Source of the DNA: Zantedeschia hybrid cultivar
Taxonomy: Eukaryota > Streptophyta > Magnoliopsida > Alismatales > Araceae
Direction: 5' to 3'
Assembly: GCA_030544215.1 (NCBI GenBank)
Contig: JARZZO010000009.1
Coordinates: 48,231,129-48,295,128 of the forward strand
DNA: 64,000 nucleotides
Shown one piece after another: positions 43,215-55,869 of this stretch. The number at the start of each line of letters is the position of its first letter. Positions within the stretch are counted from its first letter, which is position 1. The position numbers and the translations under genes are program-made. A model generated the notes under the pieces. That model was given only the letters and a program-made list of their open reading frames with translations, made no database searches and was not told the DNA's origin.

Positions 43215-44560
43215 TAAAATCTAAAAAAAAGTACATATTTCAAAATCCAAAAATATATATATTTTAAAATCCAAACTAAATGAATATTTCAAAATCAAAA
43301 TCCTAAAAAACTAAATATTTCAAAAAGATTGCAATTAGCATCTGCTTGTTGCATTTGATGTGTTTCATTCCTTTTATTTTCAGCGAACATCTGCATGTTT
43401 GAATGTTGCATAATTTCATTTCCTTTGATGGTTATTATTACCTTAATTAATAAAGGCTTCGCTCCTTGACCCTTCTACCAAGGATAGGATCAAGTAGTCG
43501 GTTACTTAACTAGGTAAGGGGTAAAGCCTGAACAGATATTTAATTTGTTTCTTCAAGTCCCGTGTAGGTATGCAAAGAAAGCCAATAGAGAAAAGTACAA
43601 AGGCAATTCAAGAAAGAGAAGATGAAGCTGGAATTTCAAGAAAGTCCCACTGTGGGAGTTTATGAGTCCTGATCGTGGCTAAAAGACGATTATCTCTATC
43701 CTTGTATTATGTTATGTAATTGATTTGCATAATCATCATTATTATATAATAAATATTTATTAGACTATATCAAGGACCTTGTGGTTTTGATGAAACTGGA
43801 ATTTGAGTTCCCCTACATATAAAACTATGATAATTCTAGAGAATTTTTAATTGCACGGATAGGCCGTTTGATTGTTAATTAACGATGACGATGGTTCTGC
43901 TTTTGTAAAACAGTACGTGGATAAATGAGCTTCGGCTTAGTACTGGAATACATAATTGGTATCTTGACTCATTAATAACAATTTAACAATATTATCCTTA
44001 ATTAATTTATATTTTATTTGACTTTATATTTTTCTTTTAACCCAGCATGTATCATGTAGGACTTTGATATAATTGTCATAAGAATTAATTCTTGATTAAA
44101 CTTCAGACCATTGATCAAATAAATTCCTACATTATATGAAATATTCCATTTTGAATTGAGTATCTTGATTATTTTTTGAGGTTCGCTTGAAGATATCTTT
44201 GGAATTCTATCTTTTCTTGGACTCTTTATCCAAATTTTCTTGTCTCTTTTTAAGATCCATTATGGTTGTAGCATATCCACATTGGTTGACAATCGCTCTC
44301 TATGATGAAACCTGCAGGGTTTGTATCCTAGGGTACTTCCCAATCGTGGAGGTTGATCGACCTTATTTTATTTCCTTGTTTACCTCATCCAAACAGCATT
44401 GATTTCATTGATCTTTTTGAGTTATCTTCATTGATTATTTTGAGAAAAGATTCCCATTATGTGATGTTGAGAGCGTGTCTCATCACACCTTGGCATTATT
44501 TTTTCAGTACATTCAATTTCATTTCATTCCCTTACAAAGAACATGCCAATGTGAGGCATC
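42597..44560 (+). other. Tat 2 post-integrase and 3' region
   Basis: A-rich sequence with poly-A and poly-G runs (42695-42735), an (AT)n stretch at about 43162-43212, and from about 43580 a segment matching 9580-10523 of the other Tat copy. The short conserved reading segment (PHWL.., LGYFPIVEVDRPYFISL) lies at 44263-44402. I see no antisense PMD genes. Confidence 0.6.
43145..43213. repeat. (AT)n microsatellite
   Basis: About 30 AT units with short interruptions at the start. Confidence 0.95.
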
Positions 44561-45836
44561 TGTAGACACGTTAATTTTGACATCATTTTGATTAAATTTC
44601 ATGTCATATAATAATGCCACAAAATGGTCTGATATTTAATCATTAGTTATTTTTATTATTTTACTAAATTAATTATCTAAATAACATCGGGCAAGACAGA
44701 CATAATTTAAGTTTATTAATGAAATTCATTTTAATTCAAATTTTAATCAAATATGAAAAATCCTAAAAGACGTCGGTGTCTCTGAAGATGCCATTTAAGG
44801 TTTTATTCATATTTTGATTTTTTATTTGAATTTTAATTAATTTATTAATTAGCTAAATGACGTTTGCCTTACACGACGCTATTTAGGTGTCCTAAAGTGT
44901 TTATGTTTCTTCTTCTCGATGTTTATCTTTATCTTAATTAAGCTAAAAGACGTCTCCCATAGGCTACGCGTTTTAGTTAATTACAGATAATGATGAATTA
45001 GTTTGTGTTTATCTATTTCTTAGTTAGATTGGTTCCAAACTCTTTCATGTTAATTCGTAAGTAATCGTGGACGCGTGTAGAGTCTTGAACTTAAGTCTAT
45101 AAATACACACGCTTATGAAGAAAGAAAAGGTTAAGAATTCAAGAGAAAGACGACGTCCAAACGCTGAAGGAGTTAAAGGATCGAGGCGCTACACGACTAC
45201 CTCTATGAGTCTTAAAAGAAGAGCTTCATCATTTCTTCATCCTTTAAGATCATTCAAGAACCAAAGCTTTTCAGGGGCCATTCAACTTAGTCTTCTCAAT
45301 TAATTCCTCATATTTTCATTGATTTCATCATATTAGTTCATAATTCTATTCATCACATCACTTTATACTATTCACGCAACACTAACATTTTTTCCAACCC
45401 ATATGTTAAAGGAGTTTTAAAGACCATAAAACAAGTGAGTTCATCTTGTTTGAGTTGCATGATTAGAATTTTTATTAGAACAAATACTACCTCCATTTAG
45501 TTCTTATTAGTCTTTTCTTTCTTTTGTTTCTTTCTTTGCAAGGTATAAAGAAGATCAAAAAGAGGGAATCAACAAAGAAAATCTGGACGATCCTCAAAGC
45601 CCTATCAGTATTCAAAGCAAGAACAAAGTTAGAAGGACTCTTTTTCTTCAGCCAGCTGAAAGAGAAGAATTAAGAACTTCAACATCTCCCACGTCTAAAA
45701 TAGATAAGCGATCATCTTTATCTTTTGAAGCTTTTTAGCTAAAAGTTTCTGACGATCACATAGTTTTTAATAGGTTTATTTGTCATTTAATCAACAAATT
45801 TTTATGATAATCACACATCAAATTTGAGCACTCACA
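44561..45836 (+). repeat. Tat 2 3' LTR
   Basis: This 1276-bp LTR runs TGTAGACACG..CTCACA. It has a TATA box near 45098, a putative leader intron at 45435-45542 and three dyads at 44765-44974 (first centre 12 bases, others 10). Confidence 0.9.
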
Positions 45837-45846
45837 ACCTCCAGAC

Positions 45847-47140
45847 TATAGACACGCTAATTTTGACATCATTTTGAGTAAATTTCATATCATATAATAA
45901 TGCCCCAAAATGGTCTGATATGTAATTATTAGTTAATTTTTATAATTATTTTTTTAAATAACATCGGGTCAAGAAGACATCATTTAAGTTTATTAGTGAA
46001 ATTGATTTTAACTCAGATTTTTAATCGAACATGAAAATTTATAAAAGACGTCGGCCTATGCAGACGTTATTTAGGATTTCATTCCTATCTCGATTTTTAA
46101 TTAATTTGTTAATTAACTAAAATACATCTACCTAGAACAACGCCATTTAGGTTTCCTAAAGTACTTTTGTTTTCTCTTCCCGAGTTTATCTTTATCTTAA
46201 TTAAGCTAAAAGACGTCTCCCTTGGGCAACGCGTTTTAGGTAATTACAGATAATGATGAATTAGCCTGTGTTTATTGTTTCTTGGTTGGATTGGCTCCAA
46301 ATTCTTTTATGTTAATCTATAGGTGACCGCGGATACGCGTGAGAGTCTTGAACTTAAGTCTATAAATATACAAGCTTATAAAGAAAGAAAATGTTAAGAA
46401 TTCAAGAGAAAGACGACGTCCAAATACTGAAGGAATTAAATAAGGATTGAGGCGTTGTACAACTACTTCCAGGAGTCTTGAAAGAAGAGCTTCGTCCTTT
46501 CTTCATCCTCTTCATCCTTCAAGATCATTCAAGAACCAAGGCTTTCCCAGGGCCATCCAACTTAGTCTTCTTAATTAATTCCTCATTAATCTCTGCATAT
46601 TTTTCATTGATTTCATCATATTAGTTTCATAATTCTAGTCAGCACATTCCTTCATGCTATTCACACAACACTAGCATATTTTTCTAACCTACATGCTAAG
46701 GGGTTTTAAAGACCATAAAAACAAGTAAGTTTATCTTGTTTGAGTTGCATGATTATAATTCTCATTAGAATAGATACTACCCCAATTTAGTTCTTATAAG
46801 TTTTTCTCCTCTTTTTATCTCATTCTTTACAAGGTATAAAGGAATATCATAAGATCAAGATGAGGGAATCAACAAAGAAGATCTGGACAATACTCAAAGT
46901 CCTATCAGCTTTCAAAGCAAGAACAAAGTTAAAATGACTCTTTTTCTTTAGCCCGCTGTAGGAAAGGAATCAAAAACTTCAACATCTCCCACATCTAAAA
47001 CAAGTAAGCGATCATCTTTTATCTTTTGAAACTTTTTAGTCAAAAGCTTTCTGGCGATCACACTTAGTTTTTAATAAATTTTATTGTCATTTAATCAACA
47101 AAAATTCATGATAATCACAAATCAAATTTGTGCACTCACA
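45847..47140 (+). mobile_element. Tat solo LTR
   Basis: This 1294-bp LTR has its first bases changed to TATAGACACG. It ends CTCACA and is flanked by cagac at 45842-45846 and 47141-47145. It sits only ten bases beyond the end of the Tat 2 LTR. It has dyads at 46043-46237 and a putative leader intron at 46725-46833. Confidence 0.9.
46043..46237. repeat. three dyads in the Tat solo LTR
   Basis: Left arms near 46043, 46120 and 46208, all with 10-base centres. The middle one is strongly decayed (tacatc, aacgcc). Confidence 0.85.
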
Positions 47141-47418
47141 CAGACTAAGTCCCCCCATCTCCTTACAGAGTTTGTTTGCCTCCTTCTTGGCTTTCTCCCT
47201 GGTCTCGATCGCCAGGCTGGCCACCTCCTTCTGCTTTGTAAGCTCAGCCCCCAGCCGAGCATTCATATCAAGAAGGGCATCTATATTACCCTCCAAGTCC
47301 CTTTTTACCAAGGCCACCTTCCCGGCAATCAGGTGGTCCGCAGCCTTATCCATGTCCTTCAATTTCTCTTGGACGTAAGAGTACCGCCGGGCAAGGGTGC
47401 CGCAAATAGTAGCGGCCT
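47141..47418 (-). pseudogene. coiled-coil exon fragment of unknown gene
   Basis: The minus-strand exon starts at 47418 after a pyrimidine tract ending TTCAG and runs into the solo LTR at 47140. It encodes a Lys/Glu/Leu-rich helix (QEKLKDMDKAADHLIAGKVA, then LDMNARLGAELTKQKE) that looks like a coiled coil. Such tails occur in plant transposon-associated antisense ORFs, but I cannot name the gene. Confidence 0.5.
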
Positions 47419-47442
47419 GAAGAGAACAACGTGGAAAACAAA

Positions 47443-48360
47443 GTGTCACGGCCCCTTAAAGGGTGTGCCGAAGGCAGCAAATTCAAATCAAGGCAATCAA
47501 CAGACGATCTCCCACGACCTATCAGTTACCACCTGGATGAATGTCACGTGTCCCGGTTCCTCAGACGACTCATGAATTGGCAGTAATTTCAAAATTTATT
47601 GCCGCCTTAAATTGGCGCCTTTACTTTTAAAGCGACGGTCAAGGATATACTTCGGATGAGTGCCAATTGGCTTGTCTAGATTATTTACTTGCCATTCTCT
47701 CAGCTAAGGACGATAGCTGCCTTGACTCCGAGTACGTTGGTCACATTCTCGTGGATAATGCTCGGATACTTCGGAAATGTTTTCTCTGATGGACTCGCGC
47801 CGTAGGAACCCCTCGCGTTGCGTGGCCCACCGTCTGTTTGGGCCGATAGACAGGCTCGATCGAGACGTGGGCCTTCGGCCTAGTATGGTCAGCAAGCACC
47901 TTCAACCAAATATTGGCAGCGAGTACCCTCGGCCCAAAACGGCTGACAAACAACTTTGGCCCAGTCCATTTGCCAGAGGGCAGTTTGGAAAATTCCCATC
48001 CGGACTCCTATGAATAGTCCTGTATCGCTCGCCACAAAAAAAGCATACTCACTTACCCGCTGTAAATAGAGCACTGTTTGCATCAAGAAGGGGTAAGGAA
48101 TCTAAGCCATTGCCTCCCTTTTAATACACTATTACTCTCTGAAATCCAATTCTAACTTGACCGTCGGAGAGGGCTCCCCCTGGGACGAAACCCGGGGCCC
48201 TTACTGATGCCCCTGTTTTTCTCTATAGATCCCCTCTTCTACCTTCGGCCATTACCTTCGGTTTCTTCTCAGTCCCAAATCACCCTGTCGATCTTCAGTC
48301 CTCGGACCTAGCGTCTGAGACCCATTCGTGAATGCCTTGGCTACATCATAACTTTTTCTC
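47443..48360 (+). mobile_element. probable LTR of an unrelated retrotransposon
   Basis: Begins TGTCACGGCCCC, has a weak TATA-like ctgtaaata near 48060, then a GACCGTCGGAGAGGGCTCCC block typical of the R/U5 part of plant Ty3 LTRs. The right end is uncertain (near 48330-48360) and no target duplication was found. It contains no dyads. Confidence 0.5.
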
Positions 48361-48938
48361 TTAAGCTCACTCTGTTTTCTGTTTTAAGAATTTCTGCTCC
48401 CAAACAAGTAACATAAATGTGCAATTTTTTTTAAAAATGCAAATAATCACATTTTTTCATCTTAGCATATCTTTTACGAATAAATTCTAATTTATTGAAA
48501 GAATTTTTAAAATCTTCATAAATTCAAAAAAAACAATTTAATCATAATTTAATCACAAAATATTCAGAAAAAAAACATATCTTTCTAAAAAGAACTAGTT
48601 CATTTTTATATTAAATATTTTTTAAATTTTATACTATATTTTAAAAATATATTTTATATATTACAAAATTAGCATTTCTTTCATGACTTTTTTACAAAGT
48701 CTTTAGATTCTATACCGACTTGAAATTTATTTGTTGGATCGATTTTTTCTAAATCCCAACTCAATGACATTGCTCCCAAATGCAAATATTACACACCATC
48801 AAAGATTCAAAGGCATCTTTTTCTTCTTTGACCCAAGGCTTCCGCCTCCACCAAAGCTGGACATCACTTAGGGATCTCCTTAAACCAAGGACAAAGAATC
48901 ATCCACTGAGATGGTGCAATGATGGAGCATGCAAGGGG
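48361..48938. other. AT-rich stretch without recognisable genes
   Basis: Runs of A and T and no conserved reading frame. A 68-codon frame at 48780 shows no domain. Confidence 0.6.
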
Positions 48939-49049
48939 TACTACAAGGGAGAGGGGATTTGTCAGCGACTAGGAGCCGTAGACTAAAAGTTATGTCAATG
49001 GCTGTGTGGTCGTTGACAAAGTCGTAGACAAAAGTCCCGTCGGCAAATA

Positions 49050-49380
49050 TTTGTCGATGGGTAAATTACAACCGTTGACATATGAAACATACCTCCACGG
49101 CTGTCAGCCATAGACAAATGAGGCACATGTCAACGGCTTAGCCCGTTGACATATACCTCATATGTCAACAGCTACAATAGTTGACATATGTAGCAAATGT
49201 CAATGGCTATAGCCGCTAACAAATATTGATCATTTGTCAAAGGCTGAAGCCGTTGACATATGTTTTACATATGTTAATGGCTGTAACTGCTGACAAATAT
49301 GTAACATATGTCAACAGCTGTCCCGACCGTTGACATATTTTAACAAAGAGTTTATCAATGGTTCAAGCCGTTGACAATTG
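49050..49380. repeat. CACTA subterminal repeats
   Basis: About 14 copies of a 10-14 bp motif, CCGTTGACATATG or its inverse, in both orientations every 15-30 bp. Such arrays are the transposase-binding zone of CACTA elements. Confidence 0.85.
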
Positions 49381-49649
49381 TTTATAACTAAAAAAAATAT
49401 TTTAAAATATTAAATAATACACAAAAATCTATAGAAACACAAAAACCTGTAGATAGCATTCATAGACATTTTATACACAAATAACCACATCCATATACAA
49501 ATAAATATATCTACATGCACAAATAAACACATTCACTTTTAAAATAAGCACATCCACATGCACAAATAAGCACATTTACATAAAAATAATATCTACAAAA
49601 AATTCACATTACACATCCGTAAAGAAATGTATCAATAATCCTCAACTTA

Positions 49650-51530
49650 CTCCTCGTCATCACCATTAAAATCATCTCCCTCGTTGTCCGGTTCGCCTTC
49701 GGCGTCGCCCTCATCCACAACAACTATATGAGGCTGAGTAGAACTCTATATTGCCTGAAATCGACTCATAAATGCGCTCATCTCTGCCATTTGTTTGCGC
49801 ATCCACTCCATCTCCTCCCCTTGTGCTTGGAGTTTCTCTTTTACGGTCCGTACCTCCTCGGCTTGCTCCTCAATTTGCCGTTGATATATGAAAGAGTTCG
49901 ACCCTTCTCCCCGTCCATACCAAATACGTAGCATCTCTCGACTGCCCGCATAATGAATACGACCAGATCGATCTTTTCCCATAATTGAAATCAAGGCCTC
50001 TTCAGCAGAAAGGGGGGTACTCCCAACTCACTCTCCAAAGAAGGAGTGATCAATTGGGTCATCTTCTCCTACAAAAGAAAACAAATAAAAAAACTTCTTA
50101 TTAGTGGTATAAATTAATTTTAATAAGAATTATTGAAAACAATTAATTCAAAAGTTAAAAAGACTTACATATCGACTCCTACTCTCCTCATCTACCCATT
50201 GCTCACTTTCGTCTAGAAAATCCTTACATCTACCTATCTTGAAAATCTCAAGACGCTTGGGATCACATTAATGAAGACGATGTTGTTCAGATTATGTTAA
50301 AAAATAAGTAATACAAACTTAATAATATAGGAAGACCAATAATGAAATGAAAATATTACGAAGTTATCTTTCAATTGATAATGACTAATCCGGCCCCGCC
50401 TATATGGTATAGACTAATGGGAACGATTTTCCCTATTACGATCAGCAATTTTTTAGAGAAAAAAATATTAGTTGTCAAATTTGTATCGAATAAATAAACA
50501 TAAACTATTAAGCTTCATTGTTACCTGCTCATCAGACGTGTTCCATTTCTCGTACATTGTTTGCCAATCAGATGGATCAACACCGTCTTGTACGGAAACA
50601 ATTGTATTCTCCAAAGTCTTTCTCATATAAAACTAGGATATTATTTGATTTTGACTTCATTATATATGAATATAAAAAAAATAATAATATAAAAATATAT
50701 TATAAATGAACATAAGAAAATATTAATTTACTCTTTTTTTCAAAATCCTGTGCCAGCTGCGATGCATTGACGTCATGTGCATACGCATCTCCCTATCTGT
50801 CTCGGGAGTTCGGTCCCACTGATACGTCAGTTGTACATTATCGTTAACTTAATTAGTTAAAATATTTCATAAATATATAGTTAACTTTAAATATCATTAC
50901 CTTGGGACTCTAAGCATTGTAGTCTTCTTCGTTGTAGGAAGAGTAAGAAAAATTTTCTGCCATATCTTGCAATGAAGTTTTGCAACAACGCCCATACGAG
51001 ATACAAAATTACTTCCCTTCTCGCCAACGTCGTAACTGCCAATCACCCGCATGTTCCATCGTTGACCCTGCTCCAACCTTCTATCGGTGATACCTCTAGT
51101 TAGGCTCCGACGACCATGTCCTCGACCCCAAGGCTGCGTAGAAGATAGACCTATTTAAACACACGTAATAAAGACATTTATGTTAGATTATAAACATAAG
51201 AATATCAATTCATTGAACGACTAAAATTAAAATTCATACATACTGCAGATGAAGATGTGGATACAGTTGTAGATACCTGAGCTGCAGTGGCCTGAGAGGC
51301 AATAGGCTGAGAGACAGGGGCTGAGAGGTGGGAAGCTCAGGGATAAGGTGCTGAGAGGCAATGGCCTGAGAGGTGGAAAGCTCAAGGATAAGGTGCTGAG
51401 AGCCAATGGCCTGAGAGGTGGGAAGCTCAGGGATAGGGTGCTGAAAGGCATTCCACTTCTTTCGGAGTCTAAAGCCACCACCTGAGGAATAAGAGCCACT
51501 ACTTGAAGCCATATGTTCAAAAGCTACCAT
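49650..51530 (-). pseudogene. CACTA TNPA/PTTA-like protein (Transposase_24-like)
   Basis: Pieces on minus: an N-terminal exon with Ser/Gly stretch and leucine-rich repeats of PELPTSQ.. (51530-51240, about 60-bp tandem units). Next comes IGSYDVGEKGSNFVSRMGVV and RTPETDREMRMHMTSMH (about 51060-50740), then KTLENTIVSVQDGVDPSDWQ (about 50600). The last part is SRSRYV (about 50180) and GKDRSGRIHYAGSREMLRIW followed by a coiled coil (49994-49746) and an acidic tail. This order matches plant PTTA/En-Spm proteins. Introns and stops separate the pieces. Confidence 0.7.
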
Positions 51531-51689
51531 ATCATATGAAAGTTAGAAGTAAAAACAGATAAAAAATAAACTTCATTGAAAGTTACCATCACCTAAATCT
51601 CAATATATTCACCTACTCTTATGCTAATTCCTTCACTAATATCTACATCAATTATTTATCCCCTAATAGGAATATCAATTAAGTTATCT

Positions 51690-52470
51690 TGATAAGCTTC
51701 TTCAACTGTAATACATCATCTTCAGCTGCTTCACCTTGCATGTTATAATAATCTCGAAGTCGTGCTTTAACAGGAATGATCCACCCTACTGCTATATTAT
51801 CATTTACATAGAACACCTGTTCTACTTGATTTGAAAGAGCAAATGGCTCATTTGTGTTGAGTTTAAAACGGGTGTTGAGACTGCGAATCCCATGCTTATC
51901 GATCTTAAGTCTCCTATTTTTTTTATAAACATCTCACCAATCACACTTAAATAGTACAGCATAACTTTCATGATCAAAAGATATTTTGAGAACATCAATC
52001 ACATGTCTATAATATCCATCATACCCAGATTCAAGTTACGCATTCACAATAACTCCAGACAATTAAGTCATCTTAATATCATCGATGTCTTTTATACGAA
52101 ATCTAAAACCATTTACTATGTAATTCGAATGTGAATATGCAAGTCTTAAAGGTCATTGTGACAAAACTTCGATCTCATGAGTGCAACGAGGATCATTTGC
52201 TTCTTTCAATTTTTGAACATAACTCTGAAACCATTTCAAAAAATCTTTCTCCACCACATTTGAGGTTTGCACTTTCTATTTGTGTTTAGAAAAAAATTGA
52301 GCCATTTGTTCAATCTATTTCAAAATATATATATGGGCTAAATCTCTTCTTCAGATAGTAAATGAGATTCTACTTTTCCTTTTAGAAAACGTCCAGAAGA
52401 ATTAAAGATCGAACAACTTTCATTATCAATCTCATTAACAGCTCTATCATATTCCTTTCTCTACAATTAA
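51690..52470 (-). pseudogene. CACTA transposase C-terminal DUF4216-like region
   Basis: Minus strand: FRFRIKDIDDIKMT, ESYAVLFKCDW, DVYKKNRRLKIDKHGI, NTNEPFALSNQVEQVFYVND. This matches the DUF4216 domain that follows DUF4218 in TNP2-type transposases. Several stops are present. Confidence 0.75.
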
Positions 52471-52471
52471 A

Positions 52472-54914
52472 TCAAGTGTCAATGTCATCTATATCTATCG
52501 AACAAAATGACATCGTTTCTTCAACAAGATAACTTTCTGCAATTGAACCTTCTAGACGTGCCTTATTAAGGACATAATGTTTTAATTTCTTCAAAAATCT
52601 TTCTACATGATACATCCATCGATACTGAACATGACCGACAATTCTTGCTTCATATGCTAAATGAATTATCAAATGAATCATTACATCAAAAAAAGACGGT
52701 GAAAAAATCTGTTCCAACTTACATAATGTCACTGCGATATCACTTTCTAATTTGAATAAACGTTCAGGTAGAAGAACTTTGGAACATTCTTCTTTGAAGT
52801 ACATACTCAACTCCATAATCGGGTTAGTCACATCTTCATATTCAATGTCATGAATTGCTAAGGGTAGCAACACTTGCATCCATACGTGATAATTATGACT
52901 CTTCAACCTAGTCAATTTTCAACCCATAATATCCATACTTTTGGATAAATTAGAAGAATATCCATTTGGGACCTTAATGTTACTTAATAATTCATACACA
53001 GTAGACTGTTGTCTTTTGTTCAGTGTGTACATTGCCGCTGGTATCTTATTCTTATATTGGAGGTACTTTGACACATGGAATTTTGGCCGTATTCTCCCGT
53101 CTTCTATGTCTAGCCGTATTTTTAAGTGGTCTTTACTTTTTTCACCACAAAAAAGGTTCAAAGTGCCCAACAAATTATCACATACATTTTTCTCGATGTG
53201 CATTATGTCTAAATTATGATGAATGAGAAGACTCGACCAGTATAATAACTCTCTAAATAAAATGCTCATTTTTTTTTATCATTTCAAGTCTTTAATATCT
53301 TTTTTAAACTTCTTTCCGAAGTTTAGATAAGGAAGATTCTGTTGTTGGTTTTACAGTTCTAAGCCTGTCAGAATTCTTGGATGTCTGCCACACATATAAC
53401 TGTACCATCAAATCTCTATTTGTAGTTACTTTTCCTCCATCTATGATGCAATGGCAAACAACGTCGGTGCCCTAAATAACAAAATTTGTGAAAATTTTTT
53501 AGCCATGTTAAACAGGTGTTATAATTACATGATGAACATGCAAATTTTCCTTTGATGCTCCATTCAGACAGATTGACATATGTTGGGAAGTCATTTATTG
53601 TCCAAAGGACGGCAACATGCATCTTGAAATTCTATTTTTTTGAAGCATCATATGTTTCAACATCATTGTCCCATAAGTCTTTTAACTCTTCCACTAGTGG
53701 TTGTAAGTATAGATCAATGTCAGTTCTCGAATCTTTAGGACCAGGACTAAGTAATGACATCATCATGAATGTCTATTTTATACACATCTATGGTGGCAAA
53801 TTATAAACAACTGTCATTACAAGCCATATACTATAGTTGTTGCTCATATTTTCAAATGGGTTGAACCCATCACTCGTTAAACCTAGTCTCAAGTTGTGAG
53901 CTTCTACAGCGAAACCTGGATACTGATTATCAAAATATTTTTATACCTTAGAATCAGCAGGATGTCGCATCTCTTGATTTTGTTGAAGAGTCCGACCATC
54001 AGTATGCCATGTCATCCACTTGACTGTTTTGGACGATATAAACAACCTTTGCAATCTATCTTTCAATAAAAAATAAAGCAAAACTTTATTAAGTACTCAT
54101 TTGTCAAGTCTCTTGTTCTCATTCTGTAATTGATTGTTCAAGTCTTGCATACTTTCCTTATACCTCGGTGTATCACACTGTGGACACCGATCTTTATCTT
54201 CATGTTCCTTTCGAAATAATAGACAATCATTCTGACATGCATCTATCTTCTCATATCTCAACCCCAAATCTTTAAAAACCGTCTTAGCTTGATACCATGT
54301 TTGAGGTACATTGGCTCCTTCTAATAATATTTCTCTGATGAATTCAAGAAACATATTCATACATGCCTTCCTCACCTAATTCAATTCTTAATATGCAACA
54401 ACTTTAAAAGAAATGTTAACTTTGAAACCTTTTGGCACCCAGGATACAATGGTATTTCAGCATCCTCCAATAGTTTATAAAAGTCTCTTACTCTGGAATT
54501 TGGTTCATGCTCTTCTTCTGTAATAACACTTACAGTTTATTGCAATTCATGCAGTATATCAACTATGGTATCGGCAATAAAACATTCTTGTTGTTCAGTC
54601 ATCTCTACAGGAGGGATGTTGATTTGATATCTAACCATATCATCTAATGGTGCCTCTTCATGACACACCCAATTTGTATAATGCACCCACACTCTATCTC
54701 CTGTAAGATAGGTTTCAACATCTATTCGGGTCAACTTTACTCCGTTAAGACAATTCCGACATGGACGCTGTATCAATTGATTATTTTGTTTATGCCTAAA
54801 ACTTGTTCTATCTTCATGAAAGGCAAAGTCTAAAAGCTCAGCTATCCCTTTTTCATATCTAGGATCTCCTTGATTATGAACAAGCTTCATCCAACTCTTA
54901 TTAGGTCCAGCCAT
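52472..54914 (-). pseudogene. CACTA TNP2-type transposase
   Basis: Starts MAGPNKSWMKL with the transposase-associated domain and its C..C pair (54914-54537). An N-terminal segment with CPQCDTPRY lies at 54375-54097. The TNP2 core has GLTSDGFNPFENMSNNYSIW, ELKDLWDNDVETYD and WTINDFPTYVNLSEWS (about 53890-53540). HNLDIMHIEKNVCDNLLGTL follows (53220), then DUF4218 (52915-52472, LPLAIHDIEYED.., LEQIFSPSFFDVM). Stops interrupt the core (for example before MCIK, a lost Trp), so it is inactive. It would bind the subterminal repeats and cut the ends. Confidence 0.85.
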
Positions 54915-54959
54915 TTCTATGTATCCTCTAATCTACATCTTAACAAATATGATCGGTAT

Positions 54960-55869
54960 CCACATATCCACATCAAAAATTTTGCAGCATCTCCCCTAAA
55001 AATTATACATTATCCACATTCATACACCTGTCTGCTTTTATACAGAATGCACACATACATGCATAAGACAAGAAACTTGATCAGGGGGTCTAATTTTTTA
55101 CAACAAGTACAACACCCCATTGCACACACTTGTATACGCACACGCTCGAAAAACACAAATACACAGTCGCCTCTCCATAAGTTTAGGAGAGGGGAGACTG
55201 GAGGCTCAGATGTAATTATCTTTTTTTGCCCTTAGGGGCTTCTATATGATTCAACGATCTACATAAACGGCTGTAACCCGATTCCCACCGACGAAATGAC
55301 ATAACACACAAAACGCACACACACACACACGTATACACAACCTTCCAGCGAGGAAGGATGGCTGTCCAGGACCGCCATGCCATTAGTAGATGCCTTGCAG
55401 TGGCTGCAAAGGTAAATGCATCATCACCGCCTCTCACACACACATAGGACACACACACACAACCTGCCACATACAAAACGCGCACACACACAACAAAAGC
55501 ACACAACACAAGAAACTTGATCATCTCATCTCGCAATGTGCTCCTTCAGAGTATGAACTTATCCAATAAGTACACATGCTGCGAGGGAGTATGTTGATGA
55601 GATAAGGGGGGTTCAATTTTTTACAACAAGTACAACACCCCATTGCACACACTGCACATGCGCACGCACATAAAACACAAACAAACACAATCACCTCTCC
55701 ATAAAATTTAGGAGAGGGGAGAGACCGGAGGCTCAAATGTAACTATTTTTTTTTTCCCCTAGGGGCTTCCATATGCTTCAGCGATCTGCACAAATGGCTG
55801 CAACCCGATTGCCCACCAGTGAGGAAAGATGGCCGTCCAGGGTTGCCACGTTGTTAGTAGGTGGCTTGC
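54960..55869. repeat. two diverged copies of a segment of about 480 bp
   Basis: About 55060-55400 is repeated at about 55510-55865: ttgatca.., tttttacaacaagtacaac, caccccattgcacaca, taggagaggggag. CA-rich stretches lie between. The second copy carries the Tekay-family LTR at 55870. No gene is seen. Confidence 0.75.

Larger units (their letters stand above)
37142..45836 (+). mobile_element. Tat element 2, 5' part cut off by Tat 1
   Basis: Plus-strand copy: protease (37167-37739), G-patch-like segment, linker, RT, RNase H, second RNase H, then a truncated Tekay-family LTR (41470-about 42596) in place of most of integrase, a 3' region and the 3' LTR (44561-45836). No antisense genes remain between pol and the 3' LTR. 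Gag and the 5' LTR should lie on the far side of Tat 1, outside the window. Confidence 0.8.
48939..55000 (-). mobile_element. CACTA (En/Spm) transposon, decayed; right end not located
   Basis: The left end has a CACTA-like tactacaagg at 48939 followed by about 450 bp of subterminal repeats. It contains a TNPA/PTTA-like gene and a TNP2-type transposase, both on minus, which is the usual two-gene layout. No matching end was found to the right, where the DNA is duplicated and rich in CA and GATA repeats. Confidence 0.75.

Noticed and set aside
49728..49931. Plus-strand frame over the CACTA TNPA-like gene
   Set aside because: Antisense shadow of the coiled-coil exon at 49994-49746.
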